A DNA stretch of 64,000 bases from Gordonia sp. KTR9 (GCF_000143885.2 NC_018581.1:3720001-3784000), one strand, 5' to 3'. Positions 8,322 through 18,069 are shown, numbered from the stretch's first letter. Numbers and translations are program-made. The notes: generated by a model not told the origin, from the sequence alone.

Positions 8322-9371
8322 ATGATCGTCATCGGTGCTGATGTTCACAAGCGCTCCCACACCTTTGTCGCCGTCGATGACGTCGGCCGCAAACTCGGAT
8401 CCACGGTCGTACCCACAACGACCGCCGGTCATCACACAGCACTGCGCTGGGCCAACGAGACGTTCGGTCACGAACTGCTCTGGGCCATCGAGGACTGTCG
8501 CAACATGTCCGCCCGCCTCGAACGCGACCTACTCGGCGCAAAGCAGAAGGTCGTGCGGGTCACCCCGCGGTTGATGGCCGAACACCGCCGTACCGGGCGT
8601 GAACGTGGTAAGTCCGATCCCATCGACGCGTTGGCTGTGGCGCGGGCCGCCGCCCGTGAACCTGATCTGCCGGTGGCCTCCCACGATGAGGTGTCGTATG
8701 AGGCCAAGGCGTTGGTGGACTATCGGGAAACCCTTGTGCGGGAACGCACGTCGAAGATCAACCGGGTGTTGTGGCGGGTGCATCAACTCGACCCCGAATA
8801 CCACATTCCTCGGGGCGGGTTGACGCTGAACAAACACCAGAACAACCTCGCGGCGTGGCTGGTCGACCGCCCCGGGATCGATGCCCGACTGGCCCGCCAC
8901 GAGGTCGCCGCGATCATCGCGTTGACCGCTGAGATCAAACAGGTCACCCGCGAGATCACCACCCTGGCGCGCGACGCCGTGCCGACGTTGATGGCGATGC
9001 CCGGTTGCGCGGAACTGACCGCGGCGAAACTACTCGGCGAATCCGCCGGCATCACTCGCTTCGGTACCGAGGCGCAGTTCGCCCGGAACGCCGGTGTCGC
9101 ACCCGTGCCGGTGTGGTCAGCCAACCCCGGCCGCCACCGCCTGACCCGCTCAGGGAACAGACAGCTCAACGCCGCCCTGCACCGGATCGCTTTGACTCAA
9201 GCCCGCATGCCCGAGTCCCTCGGCCACACCTACTACCAACGCAAACGCGACGAAGGCAAAACCAAACGCGAAGCCATGCGCTGCCTCAAACGACGTCTGG
9301 CCCGCGTCGTCTACAACAACCTCACCCTCGACCACCACAACCGCACAACCCCACAACAAGACGCCGCTTGA
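8322..9371 (+). CDS. IS110-family transposase (bridge-RNA-type recombinase)
   Basis: A 349-residue recombinase with an N-terminal RuvC-like DEDD domain and a C-terminal Transposase_20 domain. Candidate DEDD residues are D7 (GADVHK), E57 (WAIEDC), D99 and D102 (SDPIDA); the spacing E to D of 42 and 45 matches that reported for IS621. The C-terminal region contains FARNAGVAPVPVWSANPG, where S266 is the likely nucleophilic serine, and RSGNRQLN. The start at 8322 follows AGGAAGG; an upstream ATG at 8232 lies within the bridge-RNA region and is not used. The protein is identical to that of the second copy at 46441-47490. Confidence 0.95.
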   Translation: MIVIGADVHKRSHTFVAVDDVGRKLGSTVVPTTTAGHHTALRWANETFGHELLWAIEDCRNMSARLERDLLGAKQKVVRVTPRLMAEHRRTGRERGKSDPIDALAVARAAAREPDLPVASHDEVSYEAKALVDYRETLVRERTSKINRVLWRVHQLDPEYHIPRGGLTLNKHQNNLAAWLVDRPGIDARLARHEVAAIIALTAEIKQVTREITTLARDAVPTLMAMPGCAELTAAKLLGESAGITRFGTEAQFARNAGVAPVPVWSANPGRHRLTRSGNRQLNAALHRIALTQARMPESLGHTYYQRKRDEGKTKREAMRCLKRRLARVVYNNLTLDHHNRTTPQQDAA

Positions 9372-9381
9372 CATAGGAGCT

Positions 9382-9419
9382 ATGAGGCGCGAGGAGCGAT
9401 AGCGACGAGCCTCGAAGGG
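9382..9419 (+). repeat. REP-like unit, right flank of IS110 copy 1
   Basis: ATGAGGCGCGAGGAGCGATAGCGACGAGCC and a few more bases, the right part of a split repeat unit. The same sequence with two or three changes lies beside the right end of copy 2 (complement of about 46393-46430). It ends directly at the ung stop codon. Confidence 0.7.
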
Positions 9420-10103
9420 TCAGGGCAGGCGCCAGTCCACCGGCTCCGCGCCGAGATCGAGCAGTTCCTCGTTGGCCCGGCTGAAGGGCCGGGAGCCGAA
9501 GAAGCCGCGCGAGGCCGACAGCGGCGACGGATGCGCCGACACGATGGTCGGTACATCGGGAAGCCATTTCTCCAGACCCGCGGCGTCCCGGCCCCACAGG
9601 ATCGCGACGAGTGGTTCGTCGCGAGCCGCGAGCGCCTTGATGGCGCACTCGGTCACCGTTTCCCAGCCCTTGCCACGATGGGAGGCCGGTTCGCCGGGCG
9701 CCACCGTGAGCACACGGTTGAGCAGGAGCACACCATTGTCCGCCCAGGGCGTCAGATCACCCGTGGTCGGTGTCGGGTAGCCGAGATCCGCACAGTACTC
9801 GGTGTAGATGTTCGTCAGTGAGCGAGGGATCGGACGCACGTCGGGCGCCACCGAGAAGCTCAGTCCGACTGCGTGTCCGGGCGTGGGGTACGGATCCTGC
9901 CCGACGATCAGGACGCGCACGTCTTCGAAGGGACGCGTGAATGCCCGCAGGACATGTTGTCCCGCAGGCAGATAGCGGCGCCCCTCGGTGATCTCCGTGC
10001 GCAGGAACCGGCCCATCTCGGTGATGAGCGGCTCGACCGGGGCCAGCGCCTGCGCCCAACCCGGGTCGATCAGTTCGGCGAGGGGTTTGGGTGGTGCGGT
10101 CAC
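9420..10103 (-). CDS. ung: uracil-DNA glycosylase, family 1
   Basis: Ung removes uracil from DNA to start base-excision repair. The 227-residue protein has the family 1 water-activating loop [18 protein letters not shown] (Asp and His-containing motif A) and the minor-groove loop [17 protein letters not shown] (motif B), with normal length. The ATG at 10103 gives [12 protein letters not shown]. It lies 26 bp downstream of the carbonic-anhydrase-like gene and may be transcribed with it and thiL. The stop is only 38 bp from the IS110 right end, so the insertion spared the coding sequence but replaced whatever lay downstream. Confidence 0.96.
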   Translation of the reverse strand: MTAPPKPLAELIDPGWAQALAPVEPLITEMGRFLRTEITEGRRYLPAGQHVLRAFTRPFEDVRVLIVGQDPYPTPGHAVGLSFSVAPDVRPIPRSLTNIYTEYCADLGYPTPTTGDLTPWADNGVLLLNRVLTVAPGEPASHRGKGWETVTECAIKALAARDEPLVAILWGRDAAGLEKWLPDVPTIVSAHPSPLSASRGFFGSRPFSRANEELLDLGAEPVDWRLP

Positions 10104-10129
10104 TCGATTGCCTCCGTCGTGCGTGGTCG

Positions 10130-10651
10130 TCAGTCCAGTCGTTTGAGCGCGGTGCGGTAGTGCTGTGCGTTCTGGAAGTACATCTCACAGTTGAGTTCGG
10201 TGTGCCCCTGCGGGACCTCGTAGCCGTCGCGCAGCCGTGCCGGCACACCGAGCGCCATCCGTCGCGGCGGGACGTCGAACTTGAACGGGACCACCGCGCC
10301 GGCGCCGACGATCGCGCCGTCGCCGACCGTCGAGCCGTTCAAGACCACCGAGCCCGATGCGATGAGGCAGTCGTCACCGATCGTCGCGCCCTCGATGTGG
10401 GCGTTGTGGCCGACGACGCACCGCTCGCCGATCACTGTCGGTTCGAACACCGTGCAGTGGATGACGGTGCCGTCCTGGATGTTGGTGCGAGCACCGACGG
10501 TGATGGTCCCGTAGTCGCCCCGCAGGACCGCGCCCGGCCACACCGACACCCCGTCGCCCAGGGTGACCGCGCCGATCACCACCGCGTCCGGGTGCACGTA
10601 GGTATCCTGTCCCAGGACCGGTTCTCGATCGTCGAGTGCGTAGATCGCCAT
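10130..10651 (-). CDS. gamma carbonic anhydrase-like hexapeptide protein
   Basis: A 173-residue left-handed beta-helix protein with regular hexapeptide repeats (for example [22 protein letters not shown]). In gamma carbonic anhydrases three His residues bind the metal at trimer interfaces. Two are visible (VIHC and VGHNAH), but the third, normally in a GHxAxxHG pattern, is Glu here (GHNAHIEGA), with a His two residues earlier. Activity as a carbonic anhydrase is therefore doubtful; related proteins include PaaY and CaiE types. It sits between thiL and ung on the same strand, 26 bp from thiL and 26 bp from ung. Confidence 0.85.
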   Translation of the reverse strand: MAIYALDDREPVLGQDTYVHPDAVVIGAVTLGDGVSVWPGAVLRGDYGTITVGARTNIQDGTVIHCTVFEPTVIGERCVVGHNAHIEGATIGDDCLIASGSVVLNGSTVGDGAIVGAGAVVPFKFDVPPRRMALGVPARLRDGYEVPQGHTELNCEMYFQNAQHYRTALKRLD

Positions 10652-10677
10652 GACGGCGACTCTAGTGGGGCGTCTCG

Positions 10678-11718
10678 CTAGTCACCGGTCGGGTCGGCGA
10701 AGGACTGCCACCCGTGCAGGTCCGGTCCGTCGGGCCCGCCGACGCGCCGGCCGTCGATCCAGACCTCGGGCGCCGACGACGACCTCGCACCGACCGAGCC
10801 GATCGCACTCCAGCCCGGGGGCACCGACGTCGCTTCGAACGCGGCGAGCAGGTGATGGTCCTCGCCCCCCGCGAGAACCCACCGCGCGACGTCCACCCCG
10901 AGCCGGTCTGCCGCCTCGGCCAGATCGGGGCGTCGCGGCACGGCATCGTAATCGACGGTCATCGTGAGCTCCGCGGCTCTCGACATCGTGAGCAGTTCTT
11001 CGACCAGACCGTCGGAGATGTCGGTCATGGCGCGCGCGCCCGCCGCTGCGGCGACCGGCCCCTGGGTGAGGTCGGGAGCCGGCACACGATGCAGCGCAAC
11101 GAGTTCCGGCCAATCCTCGTCGGCGGCACGCGGATCGGACAGCACCGCGAGCCCCGCCGCGCTGGCTCCGAGCGGACCGCTCACGGCAAGGACGTCACCG
11201 GTTCGCGCGCCACCCAGCGACACCGGGCGGCGGTCCTCCAGGGCACCGACCGCGGTGACACTCACCACCACCTGACCCGCGGCGACCAGATCACCGCCCA
11301 GTACCCGCGCGCCCAGGTCGTGCGCCGCACGGACCACGCCGTCGTTGAGGTCGAGGACCACGCCGACCGGCGTTTCCGCCGGACATGCGATGGATACGAC
11401 GAGACCCGTTGTGCGACCACCCATCGCGGCGACATCGGCCGAACTCTGCACCACCGCGCGGGCACCGACCTGTTGTGGCGTCGACCAGTCGAACCGGAAA
11501 TGGCGACCCTCGACGACGGTGTCGGTGCTGATCACCGCCGACCCGCCGATGTCGAGAACGGCTGCGTCGTCACCTGATCCGATCACGATGTCCTGCGTGG
11601 GCTCACCAGATGTCGCGGATGCGGTCAGCGCCGCGATCACGGCACGCTCACCGATCGCACCGACCGTGGCGGTCCGGTCGATCGGGAGATCGGACCGACC
11701 GGTCTCGTCGAAGGTCAC
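10678..11718 (-). CDS. thiL: thiamine-monophosphate kinase
   Basis: ThiL phosphorylates thiamine monophosphate to the cofactor thiamine pyrophosphate with ATP. The 346-residue protein has the PurM-like fold with IGSGDDAAVLD and STDTVVEGRHFRFDWSTP near the N-terminus, ADVAAMGG, GGDLVAA, TDISDGL and a C-terminal VLAGGEDHHLLA. I chose the GTG at 11718, with AGAGGAAAGG about 12 bases upstream, because the protein then starts shortly before the conserved region. An open frame runs on to 12255, but it crosses the divergent AsnC-type gene and is not coding. Confidence 0.95.
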   Translation of the reverse strand: MTFDETGRSDLPIDRTATVGAIGERAVIAALTASATSGEPTQDIVIGSGDDAAVLDIGGSAVISTDTVVEGRHFRFDWSTPQQVGARAVVQSSADVAAMGGRTTGLVVSIACPAETPVGVVLDLNDGVVRAAHDLGARVLGGDLVAAGQVVVSVTAVGALEDRRPVSLGGARTGDVLAVSGPLGASAAGLAVLSDPRAADEDWPELVALHRVPAPDLTQGPVAAAAGARAMTDISDGLVEELLTMSRAAELTMTVDYDAVPRRPDLAEAADRLGVDVARWVLAGGEDHHLLAAFEATSVPPGWSAIGSVGARSSSAPEVWIDGRRVGGPDGPDLHGWQSFADPTGD

Positions 11719-11952
11719 TCGTCGGGCCTTTCCTCTTCCGGTCGCGCGCGCACGGGGTTGTCGGTGACAATGTGTGCCACAGTGTATGGGCCGCCGGGCG
11801 AGACCGGTTCGGAGCAGACCCCGGGTCGGCCGACGGCGTCGTACACTGCCCGACGATCGTGCACGCGCCGAGCCGCCGGTATCGACAGCCCGTGTCGGCG
11901 ATGTGCCCCAGATGATGGTGGCCCGGGTACGACACAGACGGAGAGGATGTCC

Positions 11953-12192
11953 GTGGTTCAGGCATACATACTGATCCAGACCGAGGTCGGCAGGGCCGCA
12001 CTCGCGGCGGCGACCATCGCCGAGATCGCCGGGGTCGCCTCGTCCGAGGAGGTCAGTGGGCCGTACGACGTGATCGTCCGGGTCGATGCGGCCGATGTCA
12101 CGCATCTGACCGAGAACGTGGTTCCGCAGATCCAGAAGGTCGACGGGATCACCCGTACCCTCACCTGCCCGGTGGTCACGACCACACGCTGA
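11953..12192 (+). CDS. stand-alone Lrp/AsnC ligand-binding (RAM) domain protein
   Basis: A 79-residue protein consisting only of the effector-binding domain of Lrp/AsnC regulators, with no helix-turn-helix: VQAYILIQTEVGRAA, then GVASSEEVSGPYDVIVRVDA and VQKVDGITRTLTCPVV. Such proteins oligomerise and bind small molecules, often amino acids; a partner regulator is not seen here. The GTG at 11953 is preferred because GGAGAGG lies six bases upstream; the ATG at 11947 would touch that site. Divergent from thiL across a 234-bp space in which I see no clear element. Confidence 0.88.
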   Translation: MVQAYILIQTEVGRAALAAATIAEIAGVASSEEVSGPYDVIVRVDAADVTHLTENVVPQIQKVDGITRTLTCPVVTTTR

Positions 12193-12276
12193 CCTTCGGC
12201 GGCCGCCGTCCGCGCGCATCTCCGGGCGACAGGTCCCCGCGCGCGGGTCCGACAATCGGACTCCTACTGTTGTGGG

Positions 12277-12879
12277 GTGACGTCAGCAGGTTCGGATGAC
12301 ACTCCGCAGAGCCCCCTCGGCAGCGATCCCGACGACCCCACCGAGGACACCTCGCGGTACGGCGGCGGCGGGCGGCTCAGCCCGGCACTCGTCGCGACGC
12401 TGGTCGCCATCCCGGTGATGGTGCTCGCCGGGTTCATCGTGTTCGCCGCGCTGCGTCCCGACCCGGTGACCCCGATCGAGTCCTACGACTCCGCCGGCCC
12501 GGTCGCCGAGGGGTGCAGCCGACTCCTCGCCGAAGCACCGGAGACCTTCGAAGGATTCGGCCCGAAAGAGGTGTCCGGCGACAGCGCGACGTGGCCGGCG
12601 ACCGGCTCTGGCGACGACATGACACTGCGGTGCGGGGTGACCCGGCCGGCGGAGCTGTCTCCCACGAGCAATCTCCAGGAGATCCACGCGGTCGGTCAGG
12701 CCGGCGTCCAGTGGTTCATCACCGACACCGTCGACGGCTCGGGCCAGGCCTACGTGTGCGTCGATCACCGGCCGTATGTCGCGATGTGGATTCCGGCGAA
12801 TGCCGGCAACGGACCCATCACCGACATCTCGGGCCTGATCGACCGCACCCTCGAACGAGGACCGCTCGACTTCGGCTGA
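12277..12879 (+). CDS. DUF3515 family membrane protein
   Basis: A 200-residue protein with a disordered acidic N-terminus (residues 1-33), one membrane segment at about 36-60 (ALVATLVAIPVMVLAGFIVFAAL) and an exported C-terminal domain with two or three Cys (GCSRLL, RCGVTRP, YVCVD). This is the DUF3515 family, found next to thiL, ddl and gpsA in mycobacteria; its function is unknown. GTG start. It ends 18 bp before the end of the convergent gpsA, with no visible strong terminator between. Confidence 0.85.
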   Translation: MTSAGSDDTPQSPLGSDPDDPTEDTSRYGGGGRLSPALVATLVAIPVMVLAGFIVFAALRPDPVTPIESYDSAGPVAEGCSRLLAEAPETFEGFGPKEVSGDSATWPATGSGDDMTLRCGVTRPAELSPTSNLQEIHAVGQAGVQWFITDTVDGSGQAYVCVDHRPYVAMWIPANAGNGPITDISGLIDRTLERGPLDFG

Positions 12880-12897
12880 TCCTCCGAGCCGGGGAGA

Positions 12898-13905
12898 TCA
12901 GTCCCGGTAGATCTCCGGCTTGGTACTGCGGCCGAGCAGCGAGTCGACGGCGTCGGCCACCGACATCCCCTCGTGGCAGACCTGGTGGACCGCGTCCGTG
13001 AGGGGCATCGGCACCTGATGCCGCTCGGCCAGCGCGCGCACCGACGAGCACGACTTGACGCCTTCGGCTACCTGTCCGTTCGTGGCCTCCTGAGCCTGCG
13101 CCATGGTGGCGCCCTCCCCCAGCCGTGCACCGAACGACCGGTTGCGGGACAACGGCGACGAGCACGTCGCAACGAGGTCCCCGATCCCGGCCAGGCCGGC
13201 CAAGGTCTCGATCTGCGCGCCCACCGCGACACCCAGGCGGATCGTCTCGGCGAGCCCGCGCGTGATGATCGTCGCCAACGTGTTCTGACCGAACCCGATG
13301 CCGCTCGCCATCCCACAGGCCAGCGCGATGACGTTCTTGGCCGAACCGCCGATCTCGCATCCGACGACGTCGGTGTTCGTGTACGGCCGGAAGTACCGCG
13401 TACTGAACGCACTCTGCAGAGTCACCGCCCGCGCCTCGTCGGCGCAGGCGATGACCGTCGCCGCGGGCTGCCCCTCGGCGATCTCACGGGCCAGGTTCGG
13501 ACCGGTCAGCACCGCGATCCGGTTGTCGTCGACGCCGGTCACCTCGGCGATGACCTCGCTCATCCGTAACAGCGTGTTCGATTCGATGCCTTTGGCGAGC
13601 GACACCAGGGACGCATCCGAACCGATGTACGGGGTCCACTGCGTCAGGTTGGGGCGCAACGACTGCGAGGGCACACCGCAGACGACGATGTCGGCACCCA
13701 TCAGGGCGTCGACCGCCGAACTCGTCGCCGTCAGAGCACCGGGCAGCGTGATCCCGGGTAGGTAGTCGGCGTTGACGTGCTCGGTGTTGATCGCCTCGGC
13801 GAGCTCGGGGCGTCGGGCCCAGATCACGGTGTCCGTCCCGGCATCCACGAGCACCTTCGCCACCGAGGTTCCCCAGGAACCCGCTCCCATCACCGCCGCG
13901 CGCAC
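12898..13905 (-). CDS. gpsA: glycerol-3-phosphate dehydrogenase [NAD(P)+]
   Basis: GpsA reduces dihydroxyacetone phosphate to sn-glycerol-3-phosphate for phospholipid synthesis. The 335-residue protein starts [19 protein letters not shown] with the Rossmann GxGxxG loop, and contains [46 protein letters not shown] with the catalytic Lys, and [16 protein letters not shown]. Length is normal for the family. In mycobacteria ddlA (D-Ala-D-Ala ligase) follows gpsA; here DUF3515 is the neighbour and ddl is not in the window. Confidence 0.96.
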   Translation of the reverse strand: MRAAVMGAGSWGTSVAKVLVDAGTDTVIWARRPELAEAINTEHVNADYLPGITLPGALTATSSAVDALMGADIVVCGVPSQSLRPNLTQWTPYIGSDASLVSLAKGIESNTLLRMSEVIAEVTGVDDNRIAVLTGPNLAREIAEGQPAATVIACADEARAVTLQSAFSTRYFRPYTNTDVVGCEIGGSAKNVIALACGMASGIGFGQNTLATIITRGLAETIRLGVAVGAQIETLAGLAGIGDLVATCSSPLSRNRSFGARLGEGATMAQAQEATNGQVAEGVKSCSSVRALAERHQVPMPLTDAVHQVCHEGMSVADAVDSLLGRSTKPEIYRD

Positions 13906-14049
13906 CGCAACCTCCCACCGGGCAAGCCCAATTCCACATCCACACCGGCGGCCTCCTGGCCGTGGCGACCCTGCTCACCCTAGTGCCCTCCCCGGTGTGA
14001 CCGACCCGGAATGTCACCGGCCATCGGTCGGTGCATCATGATGGTCTGC

Positions 14050-14781
14050 ATGGAACACGGCACTGTCGGCGCGGACGCCGACCCGACGATCGTCGACGCC
14101 GGGGGCAGCGAGCCCGTCGCGCCGACCGTCGCGGCTGTGCTGGCGGTGAAGAGCCTGCATCGCGCGAAGTCGCGATTGGCCGCAACCCTGTCCACCGCGT
14201 TCGAAGGCGATGATCCGGTCACCCGCGGCTCGCTGGTGCTCGCGATGTTCCTCGACACCGTCGACGCCCTGCGCGGCGCGGGGATCTCCCGCATCGTCGT
14301 CGTCAGCCCCGACGACGAGGTCCTCGCCGCGGCGCGGCGTTCGGGCATGCGCGGCCTGCGGGAGTCGGCGGCTCCTGCGGCTGCGGGACTCAATGCCGCA
14401 TTCGTCGACGGCGCACGATGGGCACGCGAGGCCTGGCCCGAGTCGACGGGCATGATGTACGTCCAGGCGGACCTGCCCGCCGCGACGAGCACGTCGATCA
14501 CCGCCGTGCTGCGTGAGGCACAGCACCATCGATCCAGCTTCCTCACCGACCGCGACGGCACCGGGACGGTCCTGTTGCACGGAACCGTCGCCGACGACGC
14601 GGCACCGCGCTTCGGCCCCGGTTCCGCGGCCGCACACCGATCGGCCGGCGCCGTCGAACTCGATCCCGCGGGCCGGAACTGGCCCGACCTGCGCACCGAC
14701 GTCGACACCGCGACGGACCTCGCCGTCGCCCGCGAACTCGGTCTCGGACCACACACCACCGCTGCGCTGCGTCATCTCTGA
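14050..14781 (+). CDS. fbiD: phosphoenolpyruvate/2-phospho-L-lactate guanylyltransferase (coenzyme F420 synthesis)
   Basis: The enzyme joins GTP to phosphoenolpyruvate (FbiD, actinobacteria) or 2-phospholactate (CofC, archaea) to make the side-chain precursor of coenzyme F420. The nucleotidyltransferase core starts [20 protein letters not shown] and continues with [41 protein letters not shown], the C-terminal [13 protein letters not shown] and [12 protein letters not shown]. The start is uncertain among in-frame ATGs at 14011, 14038, 14041 and 14050; I give the last because the N-terminal region is poorly conserved. gpsA-fbiD-ppk1 is the mycobacterial order. Confidence 0.9.
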   Translation: MEHGTVGADADPTIVDAGGSEPVAPTVAAVLAVKSLHRAKSRLAATLSTAFEGDDPVTRGSLVLAMFLDTVDALRGAGISRIVVVSPDDEVLAAARRSGMRGLRESAAPAAAGLNAAFVDGARWAREAWPESTGMMYVQADLPAATSTSITAVLREAQHHRSSFLTDRDGTGTVLLHGTVADDAAPRFGPGSAAAHRSAGAVELDPAGRNWPDLRTDVDTATDLAVARELGLGPHTTAALRHL

Positions 14782-14837
14782 CCCGCACACGGCATCGATC
14801 CCGGTCTATCCGGCGGGCGTGTACGCCGAGGACCGAG

Positions 14838-17054
14838 ATGGGTCATCATTGGGGGGTGAGCCCCGCCGACGACGACTCCTCCAAGACCACCACCACGTTC
14901 ACCATGTCACCGATACCCCACGCACCGCCGGCCGCCACCTTGGTTCCCGACGAGTCCGCCGACCTGCCCGAGGACCGCTACCTCAACCGGGAATTGAGCT
15001 GGCTGGACTTCAACTCCCGCGTGCTCGCGCTCGCCGAGGACACCTCGTTGCCGCTCCTCGATCGCGCGAAGTTCCTCGCGATCTTCGCCTCGAATCTCGA
15101 CGAGTTCTTCATGGTCCGGGTGGCCGGGCTGAAACGTCGTGACGAGACCGGCCTGTCGGTTCGGTCCGCGGACGGGCTGTCGCCTCGAGAGCAGCTCATG
15201 CGGATCGCCGGCCGTGCCCAGACCATCGCCGACCGCCACGCGCGCGTATTCCTCGACTCGGTCCGACCGGCGTTGGCCGACAACGACATCTACGTGGTGA
15301 CCTGGTCACAGCTCACGGACGAGCAGCAGGCGCGGATGACGGACTACTTCCAGGACGAGGTCTTCCCGGTCCTGACGCCGCTGGCCGTCGATCCCGCTCA
15401 CCCGTTCCCGTACATCAGCGGGTTGTCGTTGAACCTCGCCGTGACGGTCCGCGACGTCAACGAGAGCGGCGAGCATTTCGCGCGGGTCAAGGTCCCCGAC
15501 AACGTGAACCGCTTCATCCGGGTCGACCGGTTGTCGCCGTATCGGGGCACCGACGACAAGGCGGCCAAACGCGCGGTGTATCTGCCGCTGGAGAGTCTGA
15601 TCGCGGCCAACCTCGGCAATCTGTTCCCGGGGATGGAAATCGTTGAGCACCACGTGTTCCGGATCACCCGTAACGCCGACTTCGAAGTCGAGGAGGACCG
15701 GGACGAGGATCTGCTCCAGGCCCTGGAGCGTGAACTCGCCCGGCGCCGGTTCGGCTCCCCGGTGCGGCTCGAGGTGGCCGATGACATGACCGAGCACATG
15801 CTCGAGTTGTTGCTGCGCGAGCTCGAGGTGGACCCCGCCGATGTCATCCAGGTGCCCGGACTCCTCGATCTGTCATCACTTTTCGAGATCTACGCGCTCG
15901 ACCGCCCGCACCTGAAGGACCGCCCGTTCGTCCCCGCCACCCATCCGGCGTTCGGCGAGCGGGAAACACCCAAGAGCGTGTTCTCGACACTGCGCGACGG
16001 CGACGTGCTCGTGCACCATCCGTACGACTCGTTCTCGACGAGCGTCCAGCGATTCATCGAGCAGGCCGCGGCCGACCCCCAGGTACTCGCCATCAAGCAG
16101 ACGCTGTACCGCACTTCCGGCGACTCCCCGATCGTCAACGCGCTCATCGACGCCGCCGAGGCCGGCAAACAGGTCGTCGCCCTGGTCGAGATCAAGGCAC
16201 GCTTCGACGAGCAGGCGAACATCAAGTGGGCACGCAAGCTCGAGCAGGCCGGCGTCCACGTCGTCTACGGCCTCGTGGGACTCAAGACCCACTGCAAGAC
16301 CTGCCTTGTGGTGCGTCGTGAGGGCTCGACGATCAAGCGGTACTGCCACATCGGCACCGGGAACTACAACCCGAAGACAGCACGGCTCTACGAGGACGTG
16401 GGCCTGCTGACCGCCGCACCCGACATCGGCGCCGATCTGACCGACCTGTTCAACACCCTGACCGGTTATTCACGCAAGCAGGAGTACCGCAACATCCTCG
16501 TTGCGCCGCACGGCATCCGGGCCGGCATCATCAAGCGGATCCACCGCGAGATCGAGCTCTTCCGCGAGGGGGACACTCGAGCGCGGATCCAGCTCAAGGC
16601 GAATGCCCTTGTCGACGAGCAGGTGATCGATGCGCTCTACCGAGCCTCCCAGAGCGGGGTACCGGTCGATGTCGTCGTCCGGGGCATCAGCGCCCTGCGG
16701 CCCGGGGTCGAGGGTTACAGCGACAACATCCACGTGCGGTCGATCCTGGGGCAGTTCCTCGAGCACTCGCGAATCCTGTACTTCGGTGCGCAGAACCAGT
16801 ACTGGTTCGGCAGCGCGGACATGATGCATCGCAATCTGGATCGGCGCGTCGAGGTGATGGTGAACGTCCGTGATGAACGTCTGGCCGGCGAACTCGGCGA
16901 CATCTTCGCCTCCGCGCTCGACCCCCGAACCCGCTGCTGGGTTCTGCATTCCGACGGGAGCTGGGTCGCCTCACCCGCCGAGGGCGAGGAGGTGCGCGAC
17001 CATCAGCGACAGATGATGCGGCGCAATCGACGTCGGCCGGAGACCAGTTCGTGA
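14838..17054 (+). CDS. ppk1: polyphosphate kinase 1
   Basis: PPK1 reversibly transfers the terminal phosphate of ATP to polyphosphate. The 738-residue protein has the N domain ([19 protein letters not shown]), the head domain, and the two phospholipase-D-like C domains with the autophosphorylated His in [11 protein letters not shown] and [15 protein letters not shown], and the second site in [10 protein letters not shown] and [13 protein letters not shown]. The ATG at 14838 has GAGGA five bases upstream; a later ATG at 14904 is possible because residues 1-30 are not conserved. It precedes mutT1 by 44 bp, as in mycobacteria, so co-transcription is likely. Confidence 0.97.
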   Translation: MGHHWGVSPADDDSSKTTTTFTMSPIPHAPPAATLVPDESADLPEDRYLNRELSWLDFNSRVLALAEDTSLPLLDRAKFLAIFASNLDEFFMVRVAGLKRRDETGLSVRSADGLSPREQLMRIAGRAQTIADRHARVFLDSVRPALADNDIYVVTWSQLTDEQQARMTDYFQDEVFPVLTPLAVDPAHPFPYISGLSLNLAVTVRDVNESGEHFARVKVPDNVNRFIRVDRLSPYRGTDDKAAKRAVYLPLESLIAANLGNLFPGMEIVEHHVFRITRNADFEVEEDRDEDLLQALERELARRRFGSPVRLEVADDMTEHMLELLLRELEVDPADVIQVPGLLDLSSLFEIYALDRPHLKDRPFVPATHPAFGERETPKSVFSTLRDGDVLVHHPYDSFSTSVQRFIEQAAADPQVLAIKQTLYRTSGDSPIVNALIDAAEAGKQVVALVEIKARFDEQANIKWARKLEQAGVHVVYGLVGLKTHCKTCLVVRREGSTIKRYCHIGTGNYNPKTARLYEDVGLLTAAPDIGADLTDLFNTLTGYSRKQEYRNILVAPHGIRAGIIKRIHREIELFREGDTRARIQLKANALVDEQVIDALYRASQSGVPVDVVVRGISALRPGVEGYSDNIHVRSILGQFLEHSRILYFGAQNQYWFGSADMMHRNLDRRVEVMVNVRDERLAGELGDIFASALDPRTRCWVLHSDGSWVASPAEGEEVRDHQRQMMRRNRRRPETSS

Positions 17055-17098
17055 CCGGCACCGACGCGTAACCTTCGGCCTCTACCATCACCACCGAT

Positions 17099-18016
17099 AT
17101 GGCGAAGAAGACGAATGAGGTGTGGGCCGCGGGCGGCGTGGTCTGGCGGCCGGGGGTCTCCGGTTCCGCCGAGACCGACGGTGTCGAGATCGCGGTCGTC
17201 CACCGCCCGAAGTACGACGACTGGACGCTGCCCAAGGGAAAGGCCGAGCCGGGCGAGACGCTCATCGACACCGCGGTGCGCGAGATCGCCGAGGAGACCG
17301 GACAACACGTCGTCCTCGGCAGGCACCTCGACGACGTCCACTACGACCTCGGTGGCGCGCGCAAGCATGTGCGCTACTGGTCGGCGCGGGCCATCGACGG
17401 GGCTTTCGTCGCCGGCAGCGAGGTCGACGATCTGCACTGGCTCTCGGTCGACAGGGCCCGGGAGGCCTTGAGCTACCCGCTCGACCGCACGATCCTGGAG
17501 GAGTTCGTGCGACTACCCGCGGACCTGCACACGTTTTTGTTGGTCCGGCACGCCAAGGCCGGCCGGCGCTCGACGTACAAGGGCGACGACCGGTTGCGCC
17601 CCCTCGACAAGCTGGGCCGGGCGCAGGCCGCCGCCCTCGTCCCGTTGCTGCTGGCGTTCGGGGCGGGCCGCATCCACTCGGCTGATCGCGTGCGATGCGA
17701 GCAGACCCTGGAACCGTTGCGCGACCGCCTCGGCGTCGAGCTGCATGCCGAGCCGGACCTTTCGGAGGAGACGTACCGGACGAATCCGGCAGCGGCGCAA
17801 CACCGGATCCTTCGACTCGCGGCCGACACGACGTCGACCCTGGCGGTCTGCAGCCAGGGCAAGGTGATTCCGCCCCTCATGGAGTGGTGGGCCGACCGGG
17901 ACTCGATCTCGCTTCCCAAGGCGTCCAATCGCAAGGGGAGCGTATGGGTTCTGTCCCTGTACGACGGCCGCCTCGTGGCGGCCGACCACATCGCCGGACC
18001 GCTTCCCGCAACCTGA
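17099..18016 (+). CDS. mutT1: MutT1-like Nudix hydrolase fused to histidine phosphatase domain
   Basis: A two-domain 305-residue protein. The Nudix domain (about 1-145) carries the box GKAEPGETLIDTAVREIAEETG, matching Gx5Ex7REUxEExG. The C-terminal histidine phosphatase domain (about 150-305) starts LLVRHAKAG with the catalytic RH and has a second His region and a C-terminal segment. Mycobacterial MutT1 cleans 8-oxo-GTP and diadenosine polyphosphates in this way, preventing oxidised nucleotides from entering DNA. The same fusion and position next to ppk1 are found in mycobacteria. A strong bidirectional terminator follows. Confidence 0.93.
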   Translation: MAKKTNEVWAAGGVVWRPGVSGSAETDGVEIAVVHRPKYDDWTLPKGKAEPGETLIDTAVREIAEETGQHVVLGRHLDDVHYDLGGARKHVRYWSARAIDGAFVAGSEVDDLHWLSVDRAREALSYPLDRTILEEFVRLPADLHTFLLVRHAKAGRRSTYKGDDRLRPLDKLGRAQAAALVPLLLAFGAGRIHSADRVRCEQTLEPLRDRLGVELHAEPDLSEETYRTNPAAAQHRILRLAADTTSTLAVCSQGKVIPPLMEWWADRDSISLPKASNRKGSVWVLSLYDGRLVAADHIAGPLPAT

Positions 18017-18069
18017 GTCGGAGTCGGCACGCGGACGACACCGCCTCCGGTGATCGTCCGAACACAGCT

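Larger units (their letters stand above)
8089..9381 (+). mobile_element. IS110-family insertion sequence, copy 1
   Basis: The element is 1293 bp, from TCAGTGTCAGGG at the left end to CATAGGAGCT at the right end. The ends were set by comparing the two copies in this window: identity begins and stops at the same places while the flanks differ. CT stands at both junctions (8087-8088 and 9380-9381), which fits the CT core used by IS621. There are no terminal inverted repeats and no longer target duplication, as expected for IS110. The leader before the transposase is 233 bp and the tail after it about 10 bp, the arrangement of the IS110 group rather than IS1111. It carries one transposase gene and a candidate bridge RNA. 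Confidence 0.9.

Noticed and set aside
8089..9381. Terminal inverted repeats of the IS110 element
   Set aside because: The two ends share no inverted sequence beyond chance; lack of such repeats is normal for this family.
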